Origin: Mangrovimicrobium sediminis | GTDB taxonomy: Bacteria > Pseudomonadota > Gammaproteobacteria > Pseudomonadales > Halieaceae | Direction of reading: 5' to 3' | Assembly: GCF_004745945.1 (NCBI RefSeq) | Contig: NZ_SRLE01000006.1 | Span: 124,001-188,000, forward strand | Length of the DNA stretch: 64,000 nucleotides | Part shown: piece by piece, positions 56,964 to 64,000 of the stretch | Position numbering within the stretch: the stretch's first letter is position 1 | Layout of the letters: each line of letters begins with the position of its first letter | The notes under the pieces: model-generated | What the model saw: only the letters and a program-made list of their open reading frames with translations | Databases searched by the model: none | Told to the model about the DNA's origin: nothing | Made by a program: the position numbers and the translations under genes

Positions 56964-56980
56964 CGCCGGAGCGGGCGCTA
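56961..56980. terminator. Hairpin whose arms are the two convergent stop codons
   Basis: TAGCGCC (56961-56967) and GGCGCTA (56974-56980) form a perfect 7-bp stem around GGAGCG. The left arm begins with the TAG of the protease gene and the right arm ends with the TAG (on the other strand) of the GGDEF-EAL gene. No T-run follows on either side. Confidence 0.6.
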
Positions 56981-59311
56981 CGCACCAAAGCCGGTTTTAT
57001 CGACTGGCTCGAGATCCAGGTTCTGCAGGAATTCCGCGAAGTGCCAGGGTGAGAGCAGTGGCTCGAGTTCCGCCGCGGGAACCGCCTTGCTGAACATGAA
57101 ACCCTGGATGATATGCGCGCCGTTCTGGGTCAGGAAGCGGAACTGGTCCAGGGTCTCCACCCCCTCCGCCACCGGCTTCAGGCCGAGGCTTCGGGTCAGC
57201 GCGATGATGCCCTTGACCAGGCTCGCACCGCGATCACTGACCACCGCATCGACCACGAAATTGCGATCGATCTTCAGTTCGTCCAGGGGGAACTGGGTGA
57301 GGTAATTCAGGGACGAATAACCGGTGCCAAAATCGTCGATGGCCAGCCCCACACCCATATCGCGCAACTCGCTGAGCGCATTGACCGAAGCGGAAATATC
57401 GCTCATCAACACGCCCTCGGTAACCTCCAGTTGCAGGACGCCGGAGGGCAGGCGGGTCTCCTCCAGGACGTCGCGGATCATGCGGTTGAAATCCGGGGTG
57501 AACTGCAACGCCGAGACATTCACCGAGACCCGCGGCAGCTTGACTCCGCGACTGGCGAACTCTCCTACCTGCCGGCAGGCTTCGCGCACCACCCACTCGC
57601 CGAGCTGGCTGATCAGCCCCATCTCCTCGGCCAGCGGCACGAACCGCGAGGGGGCGATAGGCCCGAGTTCGGGATGATCCCAACGCACCAGAGCCTCGGC
57701 GCCGACCACGGATCCGCTGTGCGTGTCCACCTGCGGCTGGTAGTGCAGCGCCAGGCCGCCGCGCTCCACCGCCTTGCGCAGCTCGTTCTCCAGCGTCAGG
57801 CGCTCGATGCCCGCCTCGTCCATGCCAGGGTCGTAGACCATGAAATTGTTCTTGCCGGTGTTCTTGGCGCGGTACATGGCGGTGTCCGCGCAGCGCAGCA
57901 GCCCCTCGACGTCTTTCGCGTGCTGCGGCGCCAGGGCGATGCCGATACTGCAGGTCACCACCAGTTCGTGGCCGTTGATCGACATCGGCCGGATCAGTTC
58001 GTTGCGCAGGCGTTCCGCCACCCGGCACACGGCCTCGGCAGACTCCAGCTGATTGAGTACCACGGTAAATTCGTCGCCGCCGATGCGCGAGACATCGATG
58101 CGCGCGCCGGGATCGGCGCTGCTGGCGAGCACGTCACTGCCGCGAATGCAGCTGGACAGGCGCTCGCCGACCTCGCGCAACAGCATGTCGCCGGCGCTGT
58201 GCCCGAGCGAGTCGTTGATGCGCTTGAAGTTGTCCAGGTCCAGGAACAGCACCGCCAGCACCTTGTCGGAGCGCTCCATCAGTTTCAGCAGCAGCGCCAG
58301 TTGCTCGGTGAACAGGCGCCGGTTGGGCAGCGAGGTCAGGCCGTCGTAATAGGCCAGGTGGTGCAGGCGGTTCTTGGCCCGGGTGACCTGCTTTACCGCG
58401 CGGTTGAGCTCCTCGTTGCGCCGCGACAACTGCTCGTTGCGCTCCTCCACCTTCATGCTGAGCAGGTGGTGGTCGGTATCCATGCGCTGCTTGTACTCGG
58501 TGACCCCGGTGATCACGCCATTGAGGATCTTGGCGATCTCCTGCACCTCGTCGCTGCCGGTCACCTTGACCGGCTCGTGCAGGCCGCCGGAGGCGATGCC
58601 GTCGGCCATCTCCGCAAGCCGCGATATCGGCCGGGTGATGCGCCGGGTGAGGCTCAAACTGAGCAACAGCGCGAGCAGCGCCAGGCCCAGGCAGGCCGCC
58701 ACCACTGCCAGCAGGTCAGGCACGATCTCCTTCGCCAGGCCGCGCTGGTGAATAGTGACCTGCAGGTAGCCGACGATAAAAATACTGCCGCCGCGAACCT
58801 GTGCATGATCGGGGAAGAATTCCTCAGGTTCCAGGTCAAGCTTCAGCGGGTTGACCCGCGTACTGACCGGGATGACGAGGTAGAAATAGCGGTCGTCCCC
58901 GCGCAGGGCACTGAACAGCCCGCGATCGACCGTCTGTAGCCGGTAGTCGAGGCTGGCCAGGGAGACTTCGGCATCGGCGAAATCACGGCGCAGGTATTCG
59001 AAGCCCGGGTTGGCGCGCAGTGCCCCGGCCGGCCGCACCATCAGCCGCTCGCCCTGGCTGTCGAAGGCCGCCACCGATTCCACCGCCGGCGCAGCACGCA
59101 GGCCGTCCAGCACCGCAGCCAGGGCGTCCTCGCGGCGGTAGTGTATGTAGAGCGAGATTTCGCTGCGCTGGTTGACCTCGCGAACGAGACTGCCGATCAG
59201 CTGGTCCCGGGCCAGCTGATAGTCGCGCACACCGGCCAGCACAGCGAGCATTGCGCTCATGCCGATCAGCAGCGATACCACCAGAAAATTGAGTTTGCCG
59301 GCTATGGTCAT
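56978..59311 (-). CDS. Membrane GGDEF-EAL protein
   Basis: A 777-residue c-di-GMP enzyme. An N-terminal membrane helix (about residues 8-28), a periplasmic sensing region and a second helix (about 205-228) are followed by HAMP, a coiled coil, GGDEF and EAL. GGDEF is intact (411-415). The usual RxxD inhibitory site is displaced: RGSD is separated from GGDEF by an insert (ASSADPGARIDVSR), so product inhibition may be lost. EAL (539-541), DDFGTGYSSL, KIDR and AEGVET are all present, so phosphodiesterase activity is likely. Which activity dominates cannot be decided from sequence. The gene is convergent to the protease. Confidence 0.93.
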   Translation of the reverse strand: MTIAGKLNFLVVSLLIGMSAMLAVLAGVRDYQLARDQLIGSLVREVNQRSEISLYIHYRREDALAAVLDGLRAAPAVESVAAFDSQGERLMVRPAGALRANPGFEYLRRDFADAEVSLASLDYRLQTVDRGLFSALRGDDRYFYLVIPVSTRVNPLKLDLEPEEFFPDHAQVRGGSIFIVGYLQVTIHQRGLAKEIVPDLLAVVAACLGLALLALLLSLSLTRRITRPISRLAEMADGIASGGLHEPVKVTGSDEVQEIAKILNGVITGVTEYKQRMDTDHHLLSMKVEERNEQLSRRNEELNRAVKQVTRAKNRLHHLAYYDGLTSLPNRRLFTEQLALLLKLMERSDKVLAVLFLDLDNFKRINDSLGHSAGDMLLREVGERLSSCIRGSDVLASSADPGARIDVSRIGGDEFTVVLNQLESAEAVCRVAERLRNELIRPMSINGHELVVTCSIGIALAPQHAKDVEGLLRCADTAMYRAKNTGKNNFMVYDPGMDEAGIERLTLENELRKAVERGGLALHYQPQVDTHSGSVVGAEALVRWDHPELGPIAPSRFVPLAEEMGLISQLGEWVVREACRQVGEFASRGVKLPRVSVNVSALQFTPDFNRMIRDVLEETRLPSGVLQLEVTEGVLMSDISASVNALSELRDMGVGLAIDDFGTGYSSLNYLTQFPLDELKIDRNFVVDAVVSDRGASLVKGIIALTRSLGLKPVAEGVETLDQFRFLTQNGAHIIQGFMFSKAVPAAELEPLLSPWHFAEFLQNLDLEPVDKTGFGA

Positions 59312-59363
59312 GGTTCACACAGCCCCAGAGCATGTCTTTGTATCTATCCCCAAGGGGCCAGTA

Positions 59364-59379
59364 TGTGACATACGTAACA
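59364..59379. promoter_or_regulatory. Crp-type site upstream of the GGDEF-EAL gene
   Basis: TGTGA-CATACG-TAACA differs from the TGTGA-N6-TCACA consensus at one position in the second half. It lies 53-68 bp upstream of the leftward GGDEF-EAL start codon and a similar distance from the rightward gene at 59433. The Crp-family protein of this window keeps the residues that read TGTGA. Confidence 0.5.
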
Positions 59380-59432
59380 AAAGCCCAAGCGGGAAATCTC
59401 CACTTTTTGCAGGTTTTCAGTAGTGGCCGGGA

Positions 59433-60011
59433 ATGGCCATGTGCTTGAATTCAAAAGGACAATACTACAACAAGGTGATCACGGGGATGTCTGAGTTCCA
59501 GATGACGCATGTCGCTCTGGTGGGGGCGAGAATAGACGCGTTCTTACCACTGGGCTTTCGCAGCCGCAGCGAACTGACGCTGCGCCGCGTCATGCCGCAA
59601 TACGAGACCAGCCTCACGGCCATGGGCACAGACCAGGCGCGGGCGACGCTGGCCGCACAATTACCGATCTGGATTCACAATGCGATTACCGATCCGGGCT
59701 TTCCCGGCCGCGGGGAATTGATCATGCCGCTGCGCCGCTTCGAGGGTGAACTGCGCGACAGCCGCGACAACGAGGTGGTTTCCGCGGTGCTCAACGCCGG
59801 TTTTCGCAACCGTCCGCTGGATCCGCTGAATCTTCCGGAGAGCATGCCGCTGCGCCAGCGCTGCAGCATGTTGATGTGGATTGATTCCTGGCAGGAGGCC
59901 TACAAGCACCTGGAGACGCGCGTGGTTGCCATTCTCATGAACCATCGCGCCGACATCGATAACTGGCTGGCGACCTCGGAGCCGGAAATCGACCCCGCAG
60001 TCGCCGTCTAG
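59433..60011 (+). CDS. Hypothetical protein
   Basis: A 192-residue protein, soluble and helical, with no signal peptide. Notable segments are VALVGARIDAFLPLGFRSRS and MPLRRFEGELRDSRDNEVVS. No family is recognised. It contains several Trp in the last third (MLMWIDSWQEAYKHLETRVV). The ATG at 59433 gives the longest reading; ATG 59487 (MSEFQMTHVAL) is a plausible later start with AAGGTGA upstream. It is divergent from the GGDEF-EAL gene and convergent to the next, small gene. Codon use is similar to its neighbours. Confidence 0.65.
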   Translation: MAMCLNSKGQYYNKVITGMSEFQMTHVALVGARIDAFLPLGFRSRSELTLRRVMPQYETSLTAMGTDQARATLAAQLPIWIHNAITDPGFPGRGELIMPLRRFEGELRDSRDNEVVSAVLNAGFRNRPLDPLNLPESMPLRQRCSMLMWIDSWQEAYKHLETRVVAILMNHRADIDNWLATSEPEIDPAVAV

Positions 60012-60020
60012 CCAGCGCGA

Positions 60021-60353
60021 TCAATCCGCCGGGCGGCGCTCCGCGAGGCCCGCGCCGGAGACCATGCGCACGGTGCGCTGGCAGGTATCCAGCCAGGGCA
60101 GCAGGGTATCGGTCTTGAGTGCGCGCACATAGCCGCCTTCGCTGCGGCAGGCAATGCTGGTCTTGTTCGGAGTCCAGTCACCTTCCTTGGGGCGCGGCTT
60201 GCGCTTGCTGTAGTACCACAGCCCGCGACGATCCTGCATGACGTAATTGGCTTCGGGCGGCAGGAACACTTTCTTGCCATCGATTACTGCAAATACTTCC
60301 AGGTCGCCGCCGGGGTTCTCGCCCACACTGGCTGTCGGTTTAATCGTCAACAT
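60021..60353 (-). CDS. Small hypothetical protein
   Basis: A 110-residue soluble protein with a very strong ribosome site (GAGGGGAGTCAGTC before the ATG at 60351-60353). The sequence has VFAVIDGKKVFLPPEANYVM, a beta-rich stretch, then RRGLWYYSKRKPRPKEGDW, basic and aromatic. Two Cys occur (Cys69 and Cys91, approximately). No family is recognised. It is convergent to the 192-residue gene and lies 257 bp downstream of the chp-type operon on the same strand, in its own unit. Confidence 0.6.
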   Translation of the reverse strand: MLTIKPTASVGENPGGDLEVFAVIDGKKVFLPPEANYVMQDRRGLWYYSKRKPRPKEGDWTPNKTSIACRSEGGYVRALKTDTLLPWLDTCQRTVRMVSGAGLAERRPAD

Positions 60354-60439
60354 GACTGACTCCCCTCACTGGTCTAATACCAAGTCCCAAGCTTTCGGAA
60401 GGTGGACGTCTCATTCCACTGCGTCCTTTCCGCGTTAGG

Positions 60440-60455
60440 GCCATCCCGCGATGGC
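60440..60455. promoter_or_regulatory. Small perfect hairpin upstream of gene at 60021
   Basis: GCCATC (60440-60445), tetraloop CCGC, GATGGC (60450-60455). It lies 87-102 bp upstream of the leftward start codon at 60353, possibly in the mRNA leader. Confidence 0.3.
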
Positions 60456-60508
60456 TCAGGATTAGTTATAAGCCCAGTTCATATCTCCAGCAATGACCAC
60501 CCCGCCAT

Positions 60509-60573
60509 ATTTTTGGACGATTTCAAAAATTTGGTGTTTTCAGGCCAAAATTTTCCAGATTTTTGTGATCTGG
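60509..60573 (-). terminator. Cluster of A/T-rich hairpins after the chp-type operon
   Basis: Read leftward from the end of the 131-residue gene there are successive stems: CCAGAT/ATCTGG (60555-60560/60568-60573); AAAAATTTGG with CCAAAATTTT (60525-60534/60545-60554, one mismatch); and ATTTTTG/CAAAAAT (60509-60515/60524-60530). The last two share bases and cannot form together. The middle stem is followed by T-residues and could act as an intrinsic terminator. Confidence 0.55.
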
Positions 60574-60610
60574 CGCCCAGAGCTCGGCTCAAGTTGCCAA
60601 ATTTTCGATT

Positions 60611-61006
60611 TTAGCTCTGGACGAGATGGATATGAGGGGGGGCGTCGGGGTCGACTTCAAGCAGGGTGAGGCTCTCGGGAATACCCTGGTGGAGCAGGCT
60701 GGCAGCCTCCTCCACCGAGGTCATGAGCATATGCAGGGACAGCGCGGCGCGGCCGTCCGGGTTGGCAGCCATCGCCGTGAGCTCGCCGAGATCCTCCTCG
60801 GAGACGAAGCCCAGCATGGCCGCATTGGTCAGGTAGTCACGAATGATCTGGCGATTGATCTGGTCCTGCAGGTACACGTGGTAGCCCTCGTCGCCGAACA
60901 CCCGGTACAGGACCTCGCGGTCTGCGCTCTCCAGCGGGTTGGCCGTGAAGGGCATGGCTTCGCCGAAAGCGTCGTCAATTCGCTGTACGATCTTATCCAG
61001 TTGCAA
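60611..61006 (-). CDS. Hypothetical protein of the chp-type operon
   Basis: A 131-residue acidic soluble protein from a TTG start (61004-61006) preceded by GGGGAGAG. It is mostly helical (QLDKIVQRIDDAFGEAMPF, RQIIRDYLTNAAMLGFVSEE). The C-terminus ends in VDPDAPPHIHLVQS. No family is recognised. It lies 35 bp after the CheW-like gene, so it is probably the last member of the operon that starts beyond the right edge, and could be an accessory of the Chp signalling complex; this is inference from position only. Confidence 0.65.
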   Translation of the reverse strand: MQLDKIVQRIDDAFGEAMPFTANPLESADREVLYRVFGDEGYHVYLQDQINRQIIRDYLTNAAMLGFVSEEDLGELTAMAANPDGRAALSLHMLMTSVEEAASLLHQGIPESLTLLEVDPDAPPHIHLVQS

Positions 61007-61041
61007 AATACTCTCTCCCCGGAGTGGCGGGATATCTCAGC

Positions 61042-61497
61042 TCACGCGGTGGCCGCGCGGCCCACCTCGCAGGCAAACGCCTGCAGGGCCGGTAAATCGG
61101 GGACCTGGTACAGGCGCCCCTCGAATTCAAATGCGGCCAGGGCGTACTCGCCGCAGGCCTCGGGGCGGTCGCTACAGGCCGCGTCCTCGAGCCGGCGCAC
61201 GCCCAGGCCCGGCCCGCGCAGCGCCAGGCCCCAGTAGTCGCAGGCCTGCTCGCGGATGCCGAGAAACACGGCGATCAGACCACTGACGGTCTTCTCGTCG
61301 CGCCAGCGCGGCCCGTCGGGGCCGCCGAAATCGATCACCGGCACGCGCTGGCCGCGCCAGGTAACGGCTGGCGGCGGCGCGGTCTCCGCGTCCTGCAGAG
61401 TGACGATCTCACCCAGGCAGTTCTGCGGCACCGCCCACACCTGGCCCTCCCGCGCGGGGAGGAACACGCACATGCGGCGCTGCTGTTCCTCGCTCAT
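61042..61497 (-). CDS. CheW-like coupling protein (ChpC type)
   Basis: A 151-residue protein with a CheW fold: CVFLPAREGQVWAVPQNCLGE at the start, TWRGQRVPVIDFGG in the middle and LYQVPDLPALQAF at the end. CheW domains couple receptors to a CheA-type kinase. Here the gene overlaps the kinase stop by 4 bp (ATGA), so it is translated directly after it, like ChpC after ChpA/ChpB in Pseudomonas twitching clusters. The SAM-dependent methylesterase ChpB is not seen between them. The N-terminus starts at the ATG 61495-61497. Confidence 0.8.
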   Translation of the reverse strand: MSEEQQRRMCVFLPAREGQVWAVPQNCLGEIVTLQDAETAPPPAVTWRGQRVPVIDFGGPDGPRWRDEKTVSGLIAVFLGIREQACDYWGLALRGPGLGVRRLEDAACSDRPEACGEYALAAFEFEGRLYQVPDLPALQAFACEVGRAATA

Positions 61498-64000
61498 ACC
61501 TGGTCCTGCTGCTCGAGGTCGAGACGGTGGCCCGTCAACTCGTTGATCTGGCCGATCAGCATGCGGAAGTTGAAGGGTTTGCCCATGTAGCCGTTACAGC
61601 CGGCCTCTTCCGCCAGCGAGCGGTGCTTGATGCCGGTGCGGGAGGTGATCATGATCACCGGTATATCGTTGAAGCGCGCCGACTTGCGAATCTCGCGCAG
61701 GGCCTGGATGCCGTCTTTCACCGGCATTTCCACGTCCATGAGAATAATGTCCGGCAGGCGCTCGGTGGTATTCAGCCAGTCGATCGCCACGGCGCCGTTC
61801 TCGGCGGTGGCGGTCTCCAGGCCAACCGATTCCAGCTGGCTGGTGGCCACCATACGCTGGGTGCGCGAGTCGTCGACCACCAGCGCCAGGAGTTTCTCCT
61901 CGCGCGGCTGGCCGACGGCGATCGCAGTGCCCTGGCCCTCGCCAAAGCAGCTCACCAGTACGTTCAGGTCCAGGGCGACGACGGCCTCGCCGTCCGCCGT
62001 AGTGGCGCCACCGGCAACTCCGGGCACCGCGGCAAACTGGGCGCCCAGCGAACGAATGACCAGTTCCAGCGCCTCTTCGACGTCGTCCACGGCAATCGCC
62101 ATGTGACGCGCGTCGGAGCCGGCCACGATCAGCGGGATAGTCTTGCGCCAGGCCGCGCGGTCCGGCAGGTTGCCGCTCTGGCACAGGGTGCCGAGATAGG
62201 CGGGTTCGCATTCCAGCCCGGCGAGGGTCAGGCGGGCGCCGGACTCCACCGCGTCGAAGAAGGTATCCACCGGCACCTCGTCGACGGCGACCAGGCCGCC
62301 CAGCGGGATGGCATAGGAGCTCTCCCCGGCACTCACCAGCAGCGCACCATTAACCGCGACGTTGGAGGGGATGCGCAGGTGGAAGGCGGTGCCCTTGCCC
62401 ACCTCGGAGACGATGCGCACGTCACCGCCCATCTTCTGCAGTTCGCTGGCGACGATGTCCATGCCCACACCGCGACCGGAGATCTGGCTGACCTCGGCGG
62501 CGGTGGAGAAGCCCTTGTGGAAGATCAGCTTCAGCGCTTCCTCATCGGACAGCGCATAGACGTCCACGTCGATGCCCTTGTTGCGCGCGGACTCGCGGAT
62601 CTTCGCCGGGTCCATGCCGCGACCGTCGTCCGACAGCACGATGACCGAGTCGGCTCCGGACATGTGTACGTCGAGAGTGATCTGGCCGACGCTGGGCTTG
62701 CCCGCGGCGCGGCGCTCCTCGGCGCTCTCGATGCCGTGGTCCAGCGCATTGCGCACCATGTGCTCGAGGATGGTCTGGCAGCGCGCGTAGTCGTCGCGGT
62801 CCAGGGTGCCCACCTCGTTGGTGACACGGAAGGCGACCTCCTTGCCGAGATCAGAGCTGACCGTGCGCACCAGCCGGCGCAGTCCGGGGGTGAGGCGCGA
62901 CACCGGCACTACGCGGGCGGCGCGGATCGACGAGCCGATCGAGGAGATCACCGTCGATTGCTGTTGCAACAGCGCCTCGGCCTGGCCGTTGTGACGGCTG
63001 ACCAGTTCGATCAGGTCGGCGAGGTCCTCGACGCCTTCGCGCAGGATGTTGGCGGCCTCCTGCAGGTCCGAGTAGCGGTCCATCTCCAGCGCGTCCATGT
63101 CCGACGCACCGCTGCCGGCTTTGGCGGTGGGATTGAACAGCGCACCATCGGCGATATCCGAAATGTGCGCGCGCATCGAGGTCAGGCGGCCCTGCAGTTC
63201 TGCGGTCGCCCGCTTGGTGCGGCTGGTAGTCGCCGAGGTACGCACCCCCAGCTGCTGCGCCTGGTTGGCCAGGTTCAGCAGCAGGTCGAGTTTCTCGGAG
63301 GTAATGCGCACCGACTGCTGGGCGGCGAGTACCCGTGCACCCTCGTCGGCGAGTTTCTTGTCCTCCTGCTTGCGCCGCAATTCCTCGGCGTTGCGCTCGC
63401 GCGCATCGGCGACGATATCCGCAACGGCGGGGGTCTGTGCGGCGGGCGCCAGCGGCGCGGGCTCAGGCTCGGCCATCGGAGCAGGCGCCTCGGCCACAGC
63501 CTCGGCGGCGGGCTCGACGGCCTCCTCACGGTAGGGGAGCTCGCAGGGAATGTCACGGCGCTCGGCCTGGACAAAATCCACCCCGCGTACCGCAGCATCC
63601 AGCCAGGCGTTGACGATGCGGAAGTAAGCGGCTTCCTCGCCGGCTGCCGGCTTGGGCATGCGCTCCAGCAGGGTCTCGAAATTGTGGATCAGGGTGCCGT
63701 AGTAGTGCAGGCCGACACCCTTGGCGATGCCCTTGATGGTGTGCAGCACCCGGCCGACCACGGCCTGGTGCTCGCCGTTGGCACAGTCGGCCTCCCACTC
63801 GCTGATGGCATCCTCGAGTTTCTCCAGTTCGGAGGAACCCTCCTCGATAAACGCGTCGAGGAACTCGGCGAAGATCTCACCGCCGGTGGGACTGCAGTGA
63901 CTGAACTCGATACCCTCGGGAATACACCAGGACAGGTCCTCGGCCAGCGCGTTCCCCTCCGGCACGGCCTCGGGCAACGCTTCGGGTACAAGCTCAGGCA
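61494..64000 (-). CDS. chpA: ChpA/PilL-like chemosensory histidine kinase (5' end outside window)
   Basis: The frame is open through the right edge, so the N-terminus (probably with further Hpt domains) is missing; 835 codons are visible. Order seen: a Pro/Glu-rich linker, an Hpt domain (VLHTIKGIAKGVGL, phospho-acceptor His), another Ala/Pro/Glu-rich linker, a CheA dimerisation region, HATPase (HMVRNALDHGIE, VLSDDGRGMD, ISGRGVGMDIVAS), a CheW-like domain, and a C-terminal receiver with Asp in ILMDVEMPVKDG. This architecture is that of ChpA/PilL, the kinase that controls type IV pili and surface responses. A CheW-like gene follows, as in chp clusters. Confidence 0.87.
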   Translation of the reverse strand, partial: PELVPEALPEAVPEGNALAEDLSWCIPEGIEFSHCSPTGGEIFAEFLDAFIEEGSSELEKLEDAISEWEADCANGEHQAVVGRVLHTIKGIAKGVGLHYYGTLIHNFETLLERMPKPAAGEEAAYFRIVNAWLDAAVRGVDFVQAERRDIPCELPYREEAVEPAAEAVAEAPAPMAEPEPAPLAPAAQTPAVADIVADARERNAEELRRKQEDKKLADEGARVLAAQQSVRITSEKLDLLLNLANQAQQLGVRTSATTSRTKRATAELQGRLTSMRAHISDIADGALFNPTAKAGSGASDMDALEMDRYSDLQEAANILREGVEDLADLIELVSRHNGQAEALLQQQSTVISSIGSSIRAARVVPVSRLTPGLRRLVRTVSSDLGKEVAFRVTNEVGTLDRDDYARCQTILEHMVRNALDHGIESAEERRAAGKPSVGQITLDVHMSGADSVIVLSDDGRGMDPAKIRESARNKGIDVDVYALSDEEALKLIFHKGFSTAAEVSQISGRGVGMDIVASELQKMGGDVRIVSEVGKGTAFHLRIPSNVAVNGALLVSAGESSYAIPLGGLVAVDEVPVDTFFDAVESGARLTLAGLECEPAYLGTLCQSGNLPDRAAWRKTIPLIVAGSDARHMAIAVDDVEEALELVIRSLGAQFAAVPGVAGGATTADGEAVVALDLNVLVSCFGEGQGTAIAVGQPREEKLLALVVDDSRTQRMVATSQLESVGLETATAENGAVAIDWLNTTERLPDIILMDVEMPVKDGIQALREIRKSARFNDIPVIMITSRTGIKHRSLAEEAGCNGYMGKPFNFRMLIGQINELTGHRLDLEQQDQV

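Noticed and set aside
57113-58939. A 608-codon open frame opposite the GGDEF-EAL gene
   Set aside because: The other strand has all GGDEF and EAL motifs; this frame has only biased composition.

Overview
This 64 kb window is GC-rich and densely coded. It looks like part of a gammaproteobacterial chromosome. The housekeeping neighbourhoods fit that group: guaB-guaA divergent from xseA, prfB (with its programmed frameshift) followed by lysS, rimO-rsmE, and a ChpA-type twitching/chemosensory kinase. The mix of a sulfated exopolysaccharide locus, an exosortase with a VPLPA-type substrate, a class I P450 and several c-di-GMP enzymes suggests a marine Cellvibrionales/Halieaceae-like bacterium. That placement is inference; no rRNA or other strict phylogenetic marker is present. 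I found no tRNA, rRNA, CRISPR array, prophage or intact insertion sequence.

Layout. 1-3.5 kb holds the start of a very large secreted beta-propeller/di-heme cytochrome c protein, cut by the left edge. 4.0-21.1 kb is a surface polysaccharide region. A leftward group has a flippase, a DUF6473-like protein, a sulfotransferase and a GT4. A rightward group has three GT2 enzymes, one GT4, an acyltransferase and a WecG-type transferase. An exosortase D-like protease with a VPLPA-CTERM protein, a second acyltransferase, an RNA methyltransferase and another GT4 follow. 21-25 kb carries a YebC-family regulator, a cytochrome P450 and a diguanylate cyclase. 25-31.7 kb is a LysR regulator divergent from a run dabB-dabA-purE-purK, which joins a bicarbonate-accumulating DAB complex to the two purine enzymes that use bicarbonate and N5-CAIR. 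31.9-36.2 kb has an exported amidohydrolase, a winged-helix/TPR regulator and a 4-oxalocrotonate tautomerase homologue.

36.3-45.6 kb has guaA and guaB, with a 21-bp-arm inverted repeat between them, then xseA and a signalling block. The block is a Crp-family regulator divergent from a response-regulator/class III nucleotide cyclase, a stand-alone receiver, a histidine kinase and a convergent lipoprotein. 45.7-52.8 kb is translation and repair housekeeping: lysS, prfB, a rhodanese, a DUF2244 protein, rimO, rsmE and msrA. 53-57 kb is a rightward run with a proteostasis theme: a small protein, a VWA protein, a membrane J-protein, an unknown, HtpX and a secreted trypsin-PDZ protease. 57-64 kb has a GGDEF-EAL protein, unknowns, and a leftward chp-type operon that leaves the window on the right.

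The most interesting points are the DAB-PurEK gene run, the exosortase/sulfated polysaccharide locus, the cyclase whose purine-selecting residue is Glu beside a Crp-type regulator, the giant propeller-cytochrome, and the structured repeat between guaB and guaA.
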